Assembly (NCBI GenBank): GCA_910585715.1
Contig: CAJUEX010000007.1
Location: 37,645-101,644 of the forward strand
Length of the DNA: 64,000 bases
DNA from: an uncultured Lachnospiraceae bacterium
GTDB taxonomy: Bacteria > Bacillota > Clostridia > Lachnospirales > Lachnospiraceae
Direction of reading: 5' to 3'
A model generated the notes under the pieces. The model was given only the letters and a program-made list of their open reading frames with translations, was not told where the DNA came from and did not search any database. The first letter of the stretch is position 1. Every line of letters starts with the position of its first letter. The position numbers were made by a program, and so were the translations under genes. This document shows positions 17,036 through 25,047 of the stretch, piece after piece.

Positions 17036-18475
17036 TTAACCTTTTTCCACCGTAATCTTTGTATTCATATCAAAAAAGCCAACAGTATTTTTTTCTGATA
17101 TGACACTGATGCTCACTAAATCATAGAGCCTGTGATATACCTTGAAATCGTCGCCCTCATATCCGGTACAGCCAAGGGAAATCAGATAATCTCCTCCCTG
17201 CAGATCCATCTGCTGTTCATAGGTGACAATCCTTGTTTCCCCTTCCTTTACCACTCCCGTTTCCACCCGTTCAAACATGGTGTTGGTACCGGTAATATCT
17301 GTGCCATGGGCATTTTTTATGGTAAAGGTGAATATAGGGTTTTTCACCTGTTCATGAAAATAAAGCTTTGCCTTTACCTGAAATTTTGTTCCTTTTTCAA
17401 TGAGATTATTCATGGCTCCATATTGGTCTATAATAGCAAAGTCCACGATTTCAGCCTGTTTTTCCCCGTAATCGGAAACGGATTCATTGACAGTAAAATG
17501 TTTTCTCCAACTGTCTTCCCCGCCTTCTCCGTCTATGACGCTGCTTTTTTGGCTTACATCCTCCAAAGTTTCCTCATCCAACTGATGCACCAGCAGCTTT
17601 TTATACATGTTAATCATGTCCTTGGGGGAACCCTCCGCCAGCTTGACACCTTTATTTAAAAGGATTACCCTGTCACAGTATTTGGCAATGCTGCTTAAGT
17701 CGTGGCTTACAAACAAAATGGTCTTTCCCAGCTTCTTGAACTCTTCAAATTTGTGAAAGCACTTTGTCTGGAAAAACACATCTCCCACGGACAAGGCTTC
17801 ATCTACAATAAGTATTTCCGGATTGATGTTGATTGCCACTGCAAAAGCAAGGCGCACGAACATACCGGAGCTGTAAGTCTTCACCGGCTGATGTACAAAA
17901 TCCCCTATATCCGCAAATTCCAAAATATCGGAAAGCTTTTCATCAATTTCCTCCTCAGAAAACCCAATCATGGTTCCCTGAAGATAGATGTTTTCAATTC
18001 CCGTATATTCCATGTTAAAGCCTGCACCCAGTTCTAACAAAGCGGAAATCCTTCCGTTTACCACAAGCTCTCCCGAGGTCTTGCTTAAAACTCCTGTAAT
18101 GATTTTTAAAATGGTGGATTTGCCGGAGCCGTTGGTGCCTATAATACCTACGGATTCTCCCTGGGCAACATCAAAGGAAACGCCCCTGAGGGCATAATGC
18201 TCCTTATAATTTTTCTTTCTTGTAAGCCCCAGGGACTCCTTTAACCGGTCAGAGGGCTTATTGTAAAGCTTGTATATTTTACTGATATCCATTACCCGGA
18301 TTGCCGGGGGAATTTCCTGAGAGGTTCCGGTTTCTTTTGGAGGATTTTCCTTTTGCTCTCCGGTTTTCCTTTGATTATTTTCTTTCTCTTTCCCTGTTTC
18401 GCCCCGGGTACTGTTTCTGTTTTCTGCGTTCATGGATTCACCTGTTTTTCTATTTGAAGGCTGTTTTTCAGCCAT
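17036..18475 (-). CDS. Polysaccharide ABC transporter ATP-binding protein with C-terminal carbohydrate-binding domain (Wzt-like)
   Basis: The 479-residue protein has a charged low-complexity leader of about 55 residues, then an ABC ATPase: Walker A GTNGSGKST at 113-121, signature YSSGMFVRLA, Walker B ILIVDEALSVGD and the switch FVSHDLSS. Residues about 340-479 form a Wzt-type beta-sandwich that in characterised systems recognises the finished glycan's terminal modification. The pair with the permease at 18565-19395 exports lipid-linked polysaccharide. An internal ATG at 18433 with AGGTGAATCC upstream is a plausible alternative start that would drop 14 residues. Confidence 0.92.
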   Translation of the reverse strand: MAEKQPSNRKTGESMNAENRNSTRGETGKEKENNQRKTGEQKENPPKETGTSQEIPPAIRVMDISKIYKLYNKPSDRLKESLGLTRKKNYKEHYALRGVSFDVAQGESVGIIGTNGSGKSTILKIITGVLSKTSGELVVNGRISALLELGAGFNMEYTGIENIYLQGTMIGFSEEEIDEKLSDILEFADIGDFVHQPVKTYSSGMFVRLAFAVAININPEILIVDEALSVGDVFFQTKCFHKFEEFKKLGKTILFVSHDLSSIAKYCDRVILLNKGVKLAEGSPKDMINMYKKLLVHQLDEETLEDVSQKSSVIDGEGGEDSWRKHFTVNESVSDYGEKQAEIVDFAIIDQYGAMNNLIEKGTKFQVKAKLYFHEQVKNPIFTFTIKNAHGTDITGTNTMFERVETGVVKEGETRIVTYEQQMDLQGGDYLISLGCTGYEGDDFKVYHRLYDLVSISVISEKNTVGFFDMNTKITVEKG

Positions 18476-18564
18476 GCTTGTTCATTTTCCTGAATCATTT
18501 TATTCATTTATAGCTTCATGGTTTTGATTTTTATGCAGCTTCAGCATTTTACGTTCCCATAATG

Positions 18565-19395
18565 CTATAATACATCTGCAAAATGGGGCTTCAACCGTTT
18601 AAACACAAAAGTTCCCATAGCAAACAATGCTATAGTCAATATCCAGAAGTAGGCAAACTGTCCCGGCTGCTGCCAGAACCAGACCTCATCAAACAATGAC
18701 TGCCTGTACCCGGTTACAACATAAAATACCGGGTTCAATTTGAAAATCCATTCAAATCCGGTTCCTTCCGCACGGGCAAAGGACCACATGATGGGGGTTG
18801 CCCACATGCCAATCTGCAGGGCAATGTTGACGATTTGAGTCAAATCCCTGAAAAAGATAACAACTGAACAAAAAGTATAGCTTAATGCCAGCACCAGAAT
18901 GAACAGGCAGAAGCTGTAATATACAATCTGTAAGGTATATGGGGTAAAGTGATAGCCATATATAAAATAAATTACCAGAAGCACTCCCATAAAGAAAACA
19001 TGTATGAAGCCTGCCGCAATAATTTTAATCAATGGAAGTATACTGATTTTGAATACTACTTTCTTTACCAGATAATTGTATTCCAGCAAGGCATTGGTGG
19101 CATTATTGATTGCCTCGGAAAAAAAGAACCATGGCACCAGGCCGCTTGTCAGGTATACTACAAAAGGTACTTCCACACCTGATTTAAAGATTTCTCCTTT
19201 TTGGGAAAAGCCTTTTTCAAATACGAGCCAGTAGACTAAAATAGTTATGACCGGCTGAATAAACGCCCAGATGATTCCCATATAGGAGCCGGCATATCTG
19301 GTTTTGAAATCGTTTTTGGACAGCTTCCATATAAGGCGTCTGTTCTGCCATAGTTCTACGGGCAGAGAAAACATTTTCTTTAGAAAAAGAGTCAT
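18565..19395 (-). CDS. Polysaccharide ABC transporter permease (Wzm/TagG-like)
   Basis: The 276-residue ABC-2 type permease has six predicted helices, an amphipathic N-terminus (LIWKLSKNDFKTRYAGSYMG) and the familiar GIIWAFIQPVITILVYWLVF and LVPWFFFSEAINNATNALLE blocks. It is the first gene of the run that extends to the left edge and pairs with the Wzt-like ATPase directly downstream. GGAGGAG precedes the start. The promoter/operator at about 19450-19490 should control it. Confidence 0.93.
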   Translation of the reverse strand: MTLFLKKMFSLPVELWQNRRLIWKLSKNDFKTRYAGSYMGIIWAFIQPVITILVYWLVFEKGFSQKGEIFKSGVEVPFVVYLTSGLVPWFFFSEAINNATNALLEYNYLVKKVVFKISILPLIKIIAAGFIHVFFMGVLLVIYFIYGYHFTPYTLQIVYYSFCLFILVLALSYTFCSVVIFFRDLTQIVNIALQIGMWATPIMWSFARAEGTGFEWIFKLNPVFYVVTGYRQSLFDEVWFWQQPGQFAYFWILTIALFAMGTFVFKRLKPHFADVL

Positions 19396-19449
19396 AACAG
19401 TTGGTTCTCCTCCGGTTGGTGTTGATAGTATCGTGCATAATTAGTAGTT

Positions 19450-19478
19450 ATTGTACCATATTTCTCCATAAATATCAA
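19450..19478 (-). promoter_or_regulatory. Promoter of the polysaccharide export operon
   Basis: On the minus strand TTGATA (19473-19478) and TACAAT (19450-19455) are separated by 17 bases, a good sigma-A promoter about 55 bases upstream of the permease start. The -35 box lies in the centre of the inverted repeat described separately. Confidence 0.7.
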
Positions 19479-19490
19479 TTTATGGAGAAA
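19461..19490. promoter_or_regulatory. Perfect 13-bp inverted repeat, probable operator
   Basis: TTTCTCCATAAAT and ATTTATGGAGAAA are perfectly complementary around a four-base centre and cover the -35 box and part of the spacer of the export-operon promoter. No T-tract follows on either strand, so a regulator-binding site is more likely than a terminator. No cognate regulator gene is adjacent. Confidence 0.65.
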
Positions 19491-19659
19491 TAGGCAATAT
19501 TCAGTTATCTAATTATTAACATTTAGTATTTCCGGGCATAAAAGATATGAAATGCGACATTCAAGACGTAAAAGCTCATTCTTCTACTGGTTATAGACAA
19601 AATTTTTTAAGATTTCGTATATTATATAGGTTGTCTGATATATGAAATTAAATACTTTC

Positions 19660-21294
19660 TTATGGTGTCAATTTCGATGTATAGTAATTATTTTCTTTTA
19701 CTAAATCCATATGTTTACCTTCCAATAAGGAAAGATTCTGATTGTGAGATATAATTATACAAATATATTCATCACTTTTATTGTTGATTAAGTCATACAC
19801 GACATTTTGAGATTCCTCATCAAGATAGGTTGTCGGTTCATCAAGTATAAGTACACTAGGTTTTCTAAGTAATGAACGGGCAATTGCAATCCTTCTCTTC
19901 TGACCTCCTGATAAATTTTTTCCACCATCCAAAATGGGCAGGTTTAATATATCATTTTGCTCGTTCTCCTTGCTTTTAATCAATCCTACTTTTTGAAGAC
20001 AGCTTACAATCTCTTGAATTGAAGCCTCCTTATTCCCTGCAACCATATTTTCTTTTAAGGTACCTGTAAATAAAAAGGTTTCCTGAAACACAATTGCAAT
20101 TTCATCACGAATATTTCTCAGGCTTAAATCCCTTAGTGATTTTTCATTATAATAAATTTCGCCTTGATAATCATCATATAAACCCATTAAAAGTTTGACC
20201 AGCGTTGTTTTCCCTGATCCATTTTCACCTTTAATTACTAATATGTCTTTCTTTTTCAAATCAAAATTAATATTTTTTATCAGTTCTTTATTTGTATAAG
20301 AAAACGTCAAATTTTTTACAGAAATATTTTTAATCTTTCCAATTTTTGTTCCCTTATCAATATTTTGTTCTTTAACCACACTAAAGAACTCCAGCCTTTT
20401 TAAAGTTGCCAGCACTGGCTGAAAAGTCATATATATAGATGACATCATTTGAGCCGGTGCCAAAATAATCCCGGAGTATTGCAGAATAGCAACATAATCC
20501 CCAGCCGTTATCTGTTTTTTGTCATACATATTAACACAAATCAATGTCGCTATAATGCTGGCCACAATATTAATTATAGATATAGCCTCGCTTGATTTTG
20601 TAAACGTTATGTTTTGTTTCAGATTGTTTTTATAAAGTTTTTTGTTTAACAGATTTATGGAATCCGTCTTTTCCTTTATCAAATTTAATGATTTTATTTC
20701 GGCTATTCCCTGAAAGCTCTCCTGCATTTTACCTCCCAGTTCGCTTCTCAACTGAGCAGTTTCATAAACTAATCCATAGTATTTCTTTGCTGTCATAATC
20801 GAAATATATCCAATTACAGGAATAAATATTAAGTATATTAATAAAAACAAAGGATTTATATTTGCAATAATTATAATAGCTCCAATAGCCGAAATCACAG
20901 TTGTAATTATGCTTAATATGGTGGGCGTAAAAATTAATGAAATATTATCAATTTCTTTAATTCTTTCAGACAATTCACCACTATCCATTCGATCAAAAAA
21001 GTTCATGGAGAATTTTAGGGTTTTATTAATATATTTTTCTTTTGTATATTTAACACAATCAATTCCCAACTTAGTTATGAGTATATTATTTATCATCTTA
21101 AATCCGGAATTTAAAATAGATAGCATTAACAGCGCTAAACATAAATATATTACAAACGAAAAGCTGCCGTTCAATAAAGCTATATCAAGTATCTTTTTGT
21201 TGATATTGGGAATATACACATTAATAAAACTGGATACTAATAAACCAATAAGTATAAGAAAACCATACAACACTATTTTTTTCCTGTTTGCCAT
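19660..21294 (-). CDS. ABC exporter (fused membrane and ATPase domains) of the RiPP operon
   Basis: The 544-residue half-transporter has about six helices in residues 1-300 and an ATPase domain: GENGSGKTTL (Walker A), NLSGGQKRRIAIARSLL (signature) and SVLILDEPTTYLD (Walker B), then IIISHNQ. It lacks an N-terminal C39 peptidase, so it probably does not cleave the leader itself. It is the last gene of the RiPP operon, seven bases after the second radical SAM gene, and likely exports the mature peptide, possibly also giving self-protection. The coding sequence is strikingly AT-rich compared with the flanking polysaccharide genes. Confidence 0.88.
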   Translation of the reverse strand: MANRKKIVLYGFLILIGLLVSSFINVYIPNINKKILDIALLNGSFSFVIYLCLALLMLSILNSGFKMINNILITKLGIDCVKYTKEKYINKTLKFSMNFFDRMDSGELSERIKEIDNISLIFTPTILSIITTVISAIGAIIIIANINPLFLLIYLIFIPVIGYISIMTAKKYYGLVYETAQLRSELGGKMQESFQGIAEIKSLNLIKEKTDSINLLNKKLYKNNLKQNITFTKSSEAISIINIVASIIATLICVNMYDKKQITAGDYVAILQYSGIILAPAQMMSSIYMTFQPVLATLKRLEFFSVVKEQNIDKGTKIGKIKNISVKNLTFSYTNKELIKNINFDLKKKDILVIKGENGSGKTTLVKLLMGLYDDYQGEIYYNEKSLRDLSLRNIRDEIAIVFQETFLFTGTLKENMVAGNKEASIQEIVSCLQKVGLIKSKENEQNDILNLPILDGGKNLSGGQKRRIAIARSLLRKPSVLILDEPTTYLDEESQNVVYDLINNKSDEYICIIISHNQNLSLLEGKHMDLVKENNYYTSKLTP

Positions 21295-21300
21295 ATTTTT

Positions 21301-22512
21301 TTATCCCCTATTCATTATGATTTCTGCTTCTTTACAATAATACTCGTAATTTATATCACCTGACTTAGAATATTCCAATGCCCTGCAATCAAAACATTGG
21401 AGTCTGTATTTACAATACTTACAAGGAAATATCTTATCCTTTGAAAGAAACCAATATTCTATGTACTCTCCCTTTTGAAGAATTTCCGCCAATGTTTCCA
21501 TCTGAAGGTTACCCAATTCAAAATCCCTAAGACCTGGACAGGGATATACTTTCTGATTGCTTGCAATAAAGATTTTACTATACAAGCAACTATTTATCTT
21601 CTTTGTATACTGATACAAAACATAGTCTATTTTCATTAACCTTTCCCGATAATTTTTTAATAAAACAGTATCATTGTGCTTCTCATCAAAGAGGTATTTT
21701 TGAGTAATTGGAATTCCTATTTTCAAAGGCTTGTCCAGCATCTCCAGAGAACTTATCAGCAACGTTCCTATAATTGGAAAATTATATTTTTTTATCATTT
21801 TCACATTATTCTTAATTGTAGAAAAAGCATTTTCTCTACCCGCTATTTTTGTATAATCGTCATCACAACAACCAACAAACAGGATATTAAAATATATATT
21901 TGATTCAAACTTCAGCCTCTTTAATTGTTCTTCTTTAATACTATAGCCGTTTACCATAATTCCTATCTTAATATTTTTATTTATTTTACCAGCCAAGTTA
22001 ATAAAACACAGCATTTTGTCAAAATCATAATCACTAAAAAAAGGATCACCACCCATTATATATATTTCCTTAACCTTATAATAATTCAATTGTTGAATCA
22101 ATTCATTATAATTATATTCCAACGGTTTATAATTCCAGCGTTTACAAAAACAGGAAATATTTATCTTGCTGCTATCAGCATTACAAAAATTACAATTTAA
22201 CGAACATGTTGTGCTTAATTCAATAATTGCTGTTCGCAATTCAAAGTCAGAAATCAGACCATCATAAAGCTGATAATCACGACTGTGGGGTTCATCCATG
22301 CAGTAACGAAAGTCAGAACGTACTATCCATTTATCCTTAATTAGATTTTTTATAAAATCCTCTTCAACTATATCTGTCACGGAATTCATGATTAAGTGAA
22401 GTTCCAATGCTTCCTTGGCCGTTAACGAGACATAAGAACCATCATATAAATTAAGCAAAACAATCCCATTATCACCTTTTACCTCAGTAATAAAATTATT
22501 AAAATTATACAT
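21301..22512 (-). CDS. Radical SAM/SPASM peptide-modifying protein, second of two
   Basis: The 403-residue protein has a radical SAM cluster motif CSLNCNFC (CX3CX2C, about residue 107), a GGDP SAM-binding motif (IMGGDPFF) and a C-terminal cysteine-rich SPASM-like region (CPGL, CKYCKYRLQCFDC, YYC) for auxiliary iron-sulfur clusters. The first 80 residues (NLYDGSYVSLTAKEALELHL) could be a PqqD-like peptide-binding domain; this is a guess from pattern. It follows the first radical SAM gene by 12 bases. Two radical SAM enzymes with small precursors are also seen in thuricin CD-type clusters. Confidence 0.85.
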   Translation of the reverse strand: MYNFNNFITEVKGDNGIVLLNLYDGSYVSLTAKEALELHLIMNSVTDIVEEDFIKNLIKDKWIVRSDFRYCMDEPHSRDYQLYDGLISDFELRTAIIELSTTCSLNCNFCNADSSKINISCFCKRWNYKPLEYNYNELIQQLNYYKVKEIYIMGGDPFFSDYDFDKMLCFINLAGKINKNIKIGIMVNGYSIKEEQLKRLKFESNIYFNILFVGCCDDDYTKIAGRENAFSTIKNNVKMIKKYNFPIIGTLLISSLEMLDKPLKIGIPITQKYLFDEKHNDTVLLKNYRERLMKIDYVLYQYTKKINSCLYSKIFIASNQKVYPCPGLRDFELGNLQMETLAEILQKGEYIEYWFLSKDKIFPCKYCKYRLQCFDCRALEYSKSGDINYEYYCKEAEIIMNRG

Positions 22513-22524
22513 ATTACCCTCTCA

Positions 22525-23898
22525 CTAATCCGTTTTCTCAAGACTTGTGCAATAATAAGTCAGCCATTGTTTTATGTTTTGCTTTTGGTTGTCACAAAAA
22601 TCATCATTAATTTCAAACGAATCGCCTTTACCATTAATACTCGCATAACATATATTACAAAGTCCATTAACTTCGCAATTCTTACAATTTTCTTTTCTTA
22701 ATTGTACCAAGTTCTGATAATATTGCAACGCAACTTCTTTATCGATACCTTCAAATACATTACCTATGCTATAATTTGGATTTATTTTTTCACATATATG
22801 CAAAGTTCCATCCGTAGCAACCGTTAGCTTTGCACTCATTGGATTACATACGGAACATGTAGTCTCCGAAAATTGCATACGCTTTTCAATATATCTAAAT
22901 TTTGCCTCAAAAAACTTATTCGTAAAATTTGTCGCCTTTTCTTTATTCCTATATTGCTTAAAAAGTTGCTGTATTTCCTCCATATACATTTCATATTTAG
23001 GATTTTTGTTATAATAATCCGTATTATATCCTGATACTAAATTAATTCTACTTATACGCTGATCCAAGTGCGGATTCTCAAGAAAATAGTTATTCATTTT
23101 CGCAGGGCTAACCTGATAGTCCAATGTCAATAGCAATCCGTATTTTTCTACGGGTAATAAATCTAATGTTTCATTTATATTATTGATTATCACCTTATGC
23201 GTTGGCTCGCCGTCAACTGTAACCCTATTCAAATCATGAATTTCCTCATAACCATCCAAACTTATATTTATAAAAAAATTATGTTTTGAAAAATAGGTGA
23301 CAAGACTTCTTTTTATCAAATAGCCATTTGTTGTAACTCCATAGATAGCCTCTTTTATCTTATAATATTTTTCAACCTTTTCGACAACATACTTAATCTT
23401 ATCAAGTTGTAGTAAAGGCTCTCCTCCGTAAAAAAGTATAACAAATTTATTATTAGGATTCTTAATTATACATTCTTTATAATTCTCCACATAAAGTTTT
23501 AGAGCTTGGTCTATTATATCGTAGGACATACAATTATTATCATATCCCTTAGAATATTGATACATATCGGAGTTGATGCAGTATTTGCATCTAAAATTGC
23601 ATTGGTTTGTTAAAATAAGACACAAACTCCGTATTTGCATATTATTTTTCTCGCTCAAAAAATACTCTTTATTCATTTCGGAATAAATTGTATAGTACTT
23701 TTTCTTCATGTTATTAATCATTTCTTCATTATAACACTTATCCGCTATCAACAGACCGCATTCGCTATCATATATAAAGCCATTTCCGTTTAAAGATTTT
23801 ATATGCATTTTACTCATATAATACAGACATGAATTTTTGAGATAATGTTGCTTTGGTTCAACAATAAAAGTACTGCTCAACACCAGCAGTACTTTCAT
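22525..23898 (-). CDS. Radical SAM/SPASM peptide maturase (sactionine-synthase-like), first of two
   Basis: The protein carries CNFRCKYC (CX3CX2C), GGEPLL, and a C-terminal SPASM set (CSVC, DGTLHICEK, CKNCEVNGLCNICY, DFC) that binds auxiliary 4Fe-4S clusters. The family forms sulfur-to-carbon or other radical crosslinks in ribosomal peptides. Its N-terminal FIYDSECGLLIAD resembles the peptide-binding region of such maturases. The reading frame opens at 23937 inside the precursor gene; I place the start at 23898, just past the precursor stop, but no strong ribosome site is visible and starts at 23817 or 23808 are possible. A hairpin lies over the first codons. Confidence 0.88.
   Translation of the reverse strand: MKVLLVLSSTFIVEPKQHYLKNSCLYYMSKMHIKSLNGNGFIYDSECGLLIADKCYNEEMINNMKKKYYTIYSEMNKEYFLSEKNNMQIRSLCLILTNQCNFRCKYCINSDMYQYSKGYDNNCMSYDIIDQALKLYVENYKECIIKNPNNKFVILFYGGEPLLQLDKIKYVVEKVEKYYKIKEAIYGVTTNGYLIKRSLVTYFSKHNFFINISLDGYEEIHDLNRVTVDGEPTHKVIINNINETLDLLPVEKYGLLLTLDYQVSPAKMNNYFLENPHLDQRISRINLVSGYNTDYYNKNPKYEMYMEEIQQLFKQYRNKEKATNFTNKFFEAKFRYIEKRMQFSETTCSVCNPMSAKLTVATDGTLHICEKINPNYSIGNVFEGIDKEVALQYYQNLVQLRKENCKNCEVNGLCNICYASINGKGDSFEINDDFCDNQKQNIKQWLTYYCTSLEKTD
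23865..23896 (-). terminator. Stem-loop between RiPP precursor and maturase genes
   Basis: AAAGTACTGCT (23867-23877) and AGCAGTACTTT (23885-23895) pair perfectly over 11 bp with a seven-base loop, followed on the minus strand by TTTTATTGTT. It directly follows the precursor stop and would act as a leaky terminator or 3' stabiliser, giving more precursor than enzyme, as in many RiPP operons. Confidence 0.7.
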
Positions 23899-23914
23899 TG
23901 TTAAAAAACTAATA

Positions 23915-24067
23915 CTATTTGCCACCTGCTGTACCAAATGCTCCTGCTGCCGTAACTACATCCACAATAGGTGCTGCTCCATCAGCAGAACAAGGACCTA
24001 AACAAGCAGCTCCGCAAATAAGATAACATCCCAATGTGGGACTTGCAAGCATTTCTACACTACTCAT
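23915..24067 (-). CDS. Sactipeptide-like RiPP precursor, 50 residues
   Basis: The start at 24067 has AAAGGAGAAAGG just upstream and lies about 37 bases after a strong promoter; the frame extends to 24166 but that would begin upstream of the promoter. The peptide has a short leader (about 10-13 residues), then GCYLICGAACLGPC with four cysteines at 14, 18, 22 and 26 (CX3CX3CX3C), then a cysteine-free tail rich in Ala, Gly, Val, Thr and Phe (VVTAAGAFGTAGGK). Regular N-terminal cysteines, tiny leader and small/hydrophobic acceptor tail match subtilosin A (shared GAACL), thurincin H and thuricin CD. Predicted product is a hairpin of Cys-to-alpha-carbon thioethers. Antibacterial activity is inferred. 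Confidence 0.88.
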   Translation of the reverse strand: MSSVEMLASPTLGCYLICGAACLGPCSADGAAPIVDVVTAAGAFGTAGGK

Positions 24068-24110
24068 ATCCTTTCTCCTTTCTATTATGCATTGGTTTTT
24101 TATATGTTTT

Positions 24111-24139
24111 ATAATATTACATTTTTTTATATTTGTCAA
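24111..24139 (-). promoter_or_regulatory. Near-consensus promoter of the RiPP operon
   Basis: On the minus strand TTGACA (24134-24139) and TATTAT (24111-24116) are 17 bases apart in AT-rich sequence, about 45 bases upstream of the precursor start. The upstream gap 24168-24429 is AT-rich and shows no further gene or clear operator. Confidence 0.8.
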
Positions 24140-24429
24140 TTTTTGTAAAACATTAATTTTGAGCAATTAATTTATTTAATTTTTTCTTTTATTTTTCATA
24201 CACTTTTTCTTTTTCATAATTTCATAAATCATAAGACGGGTTATAAGCTGCAATCCACACCTATTATTTCTAAGTATCATTTCCATATTATCCACATCAG
24301 AGCAGAAAGCAGAGTAACTCAAAACAGTCAGCATCTTTTTTCAATAACGTGTATTTTTATCTTGCAAATTCCCTGCGTATTTCATATACTATGATTATAA
24401 AGACTTAACTGTTATCTCTTTTCCTGCAC

Positions 24430-25035
24430 TGTCAAATCAATACATTTCAGACAGAAAAGGAGAACTGCACCGGGAAAATCATAAATGTAGAAATACAGAA
24501 AGAAGACAATACAGACCATCAGAAAAGAGTCCGCTATCATGCTTCCTGCATCACAGCAAATATTACCGACACCGGCTCCCAATTTAAGGACATACCGGAT
24601 TTATGTGTTATTTACATATCGAAGTCAGATTTTTTCAGGGAAGGGAAGACTGTTTATCATATAGACAGAATTATCCGGGAAACCGGCACCATTGTAGAAA
24701 ACGGCTTACAGGAAATCTATGTAAATGCCGCCAACAAAGATGGAACAAGTATTTCAAAGCTTATGGGTGTCTTTACGGAAAGCAATGCTTATGATGATGA
24801 ATTGTTTCCAGTCACATCAAAAAGGAAACGCTATTTTAAGGAAGATGAGAAGGGAGTGACAGAGATGTGCGCAATTATGGATGAAATCAGGGAAGAGGGA
24901 AGGTTGGAAGGAATTTTGGAAATCGCAGAAAATTTACTAAAAATGGGAATCAGCATAAAAAAAGTTGTTCAGGCAACCAAGCTTCCGACAGAAACCGTGC
25001 AGGCAATGGCAGACGAAGCCGCAATATGTAAATAA
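24430..25035 (+). pseudogene. 5'-truncated Rpn-type PD-(D/E)XK nuclease/putative transposase
   Basis: A plus-strand frame without a proper start is readable from about 24430 and ends at 25035. It contains KIINVEIQKEDN, RVRYHASCITANI, YHIDRIIRETG, EIYVNAANKDG and RYFKEDEKGVTEMC, all hallmarks of the recombination-promoting nuclease (Rpn/YhgA-like) family common in Clostridia. The N-terminal part of the nuclease domain is missing, as are a ribosome site and an ATG. The C-terminal segment (GRLEGILEIAENLLKMGISI) is intact. It is a remnant of a mobile-like gene beside the AT-rich RiPP operon. Confidence 0.8.
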
Positions 25036-25047
25036 GCGGCTTCCCTT

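Noticed and set aside
23915..24166. 83-residue version of the RiPP precursor starting at 24166
   Set aside because: That start lies upstream of the promoter and lacks a ribosome site; the ATG at 24067 has a strong one.
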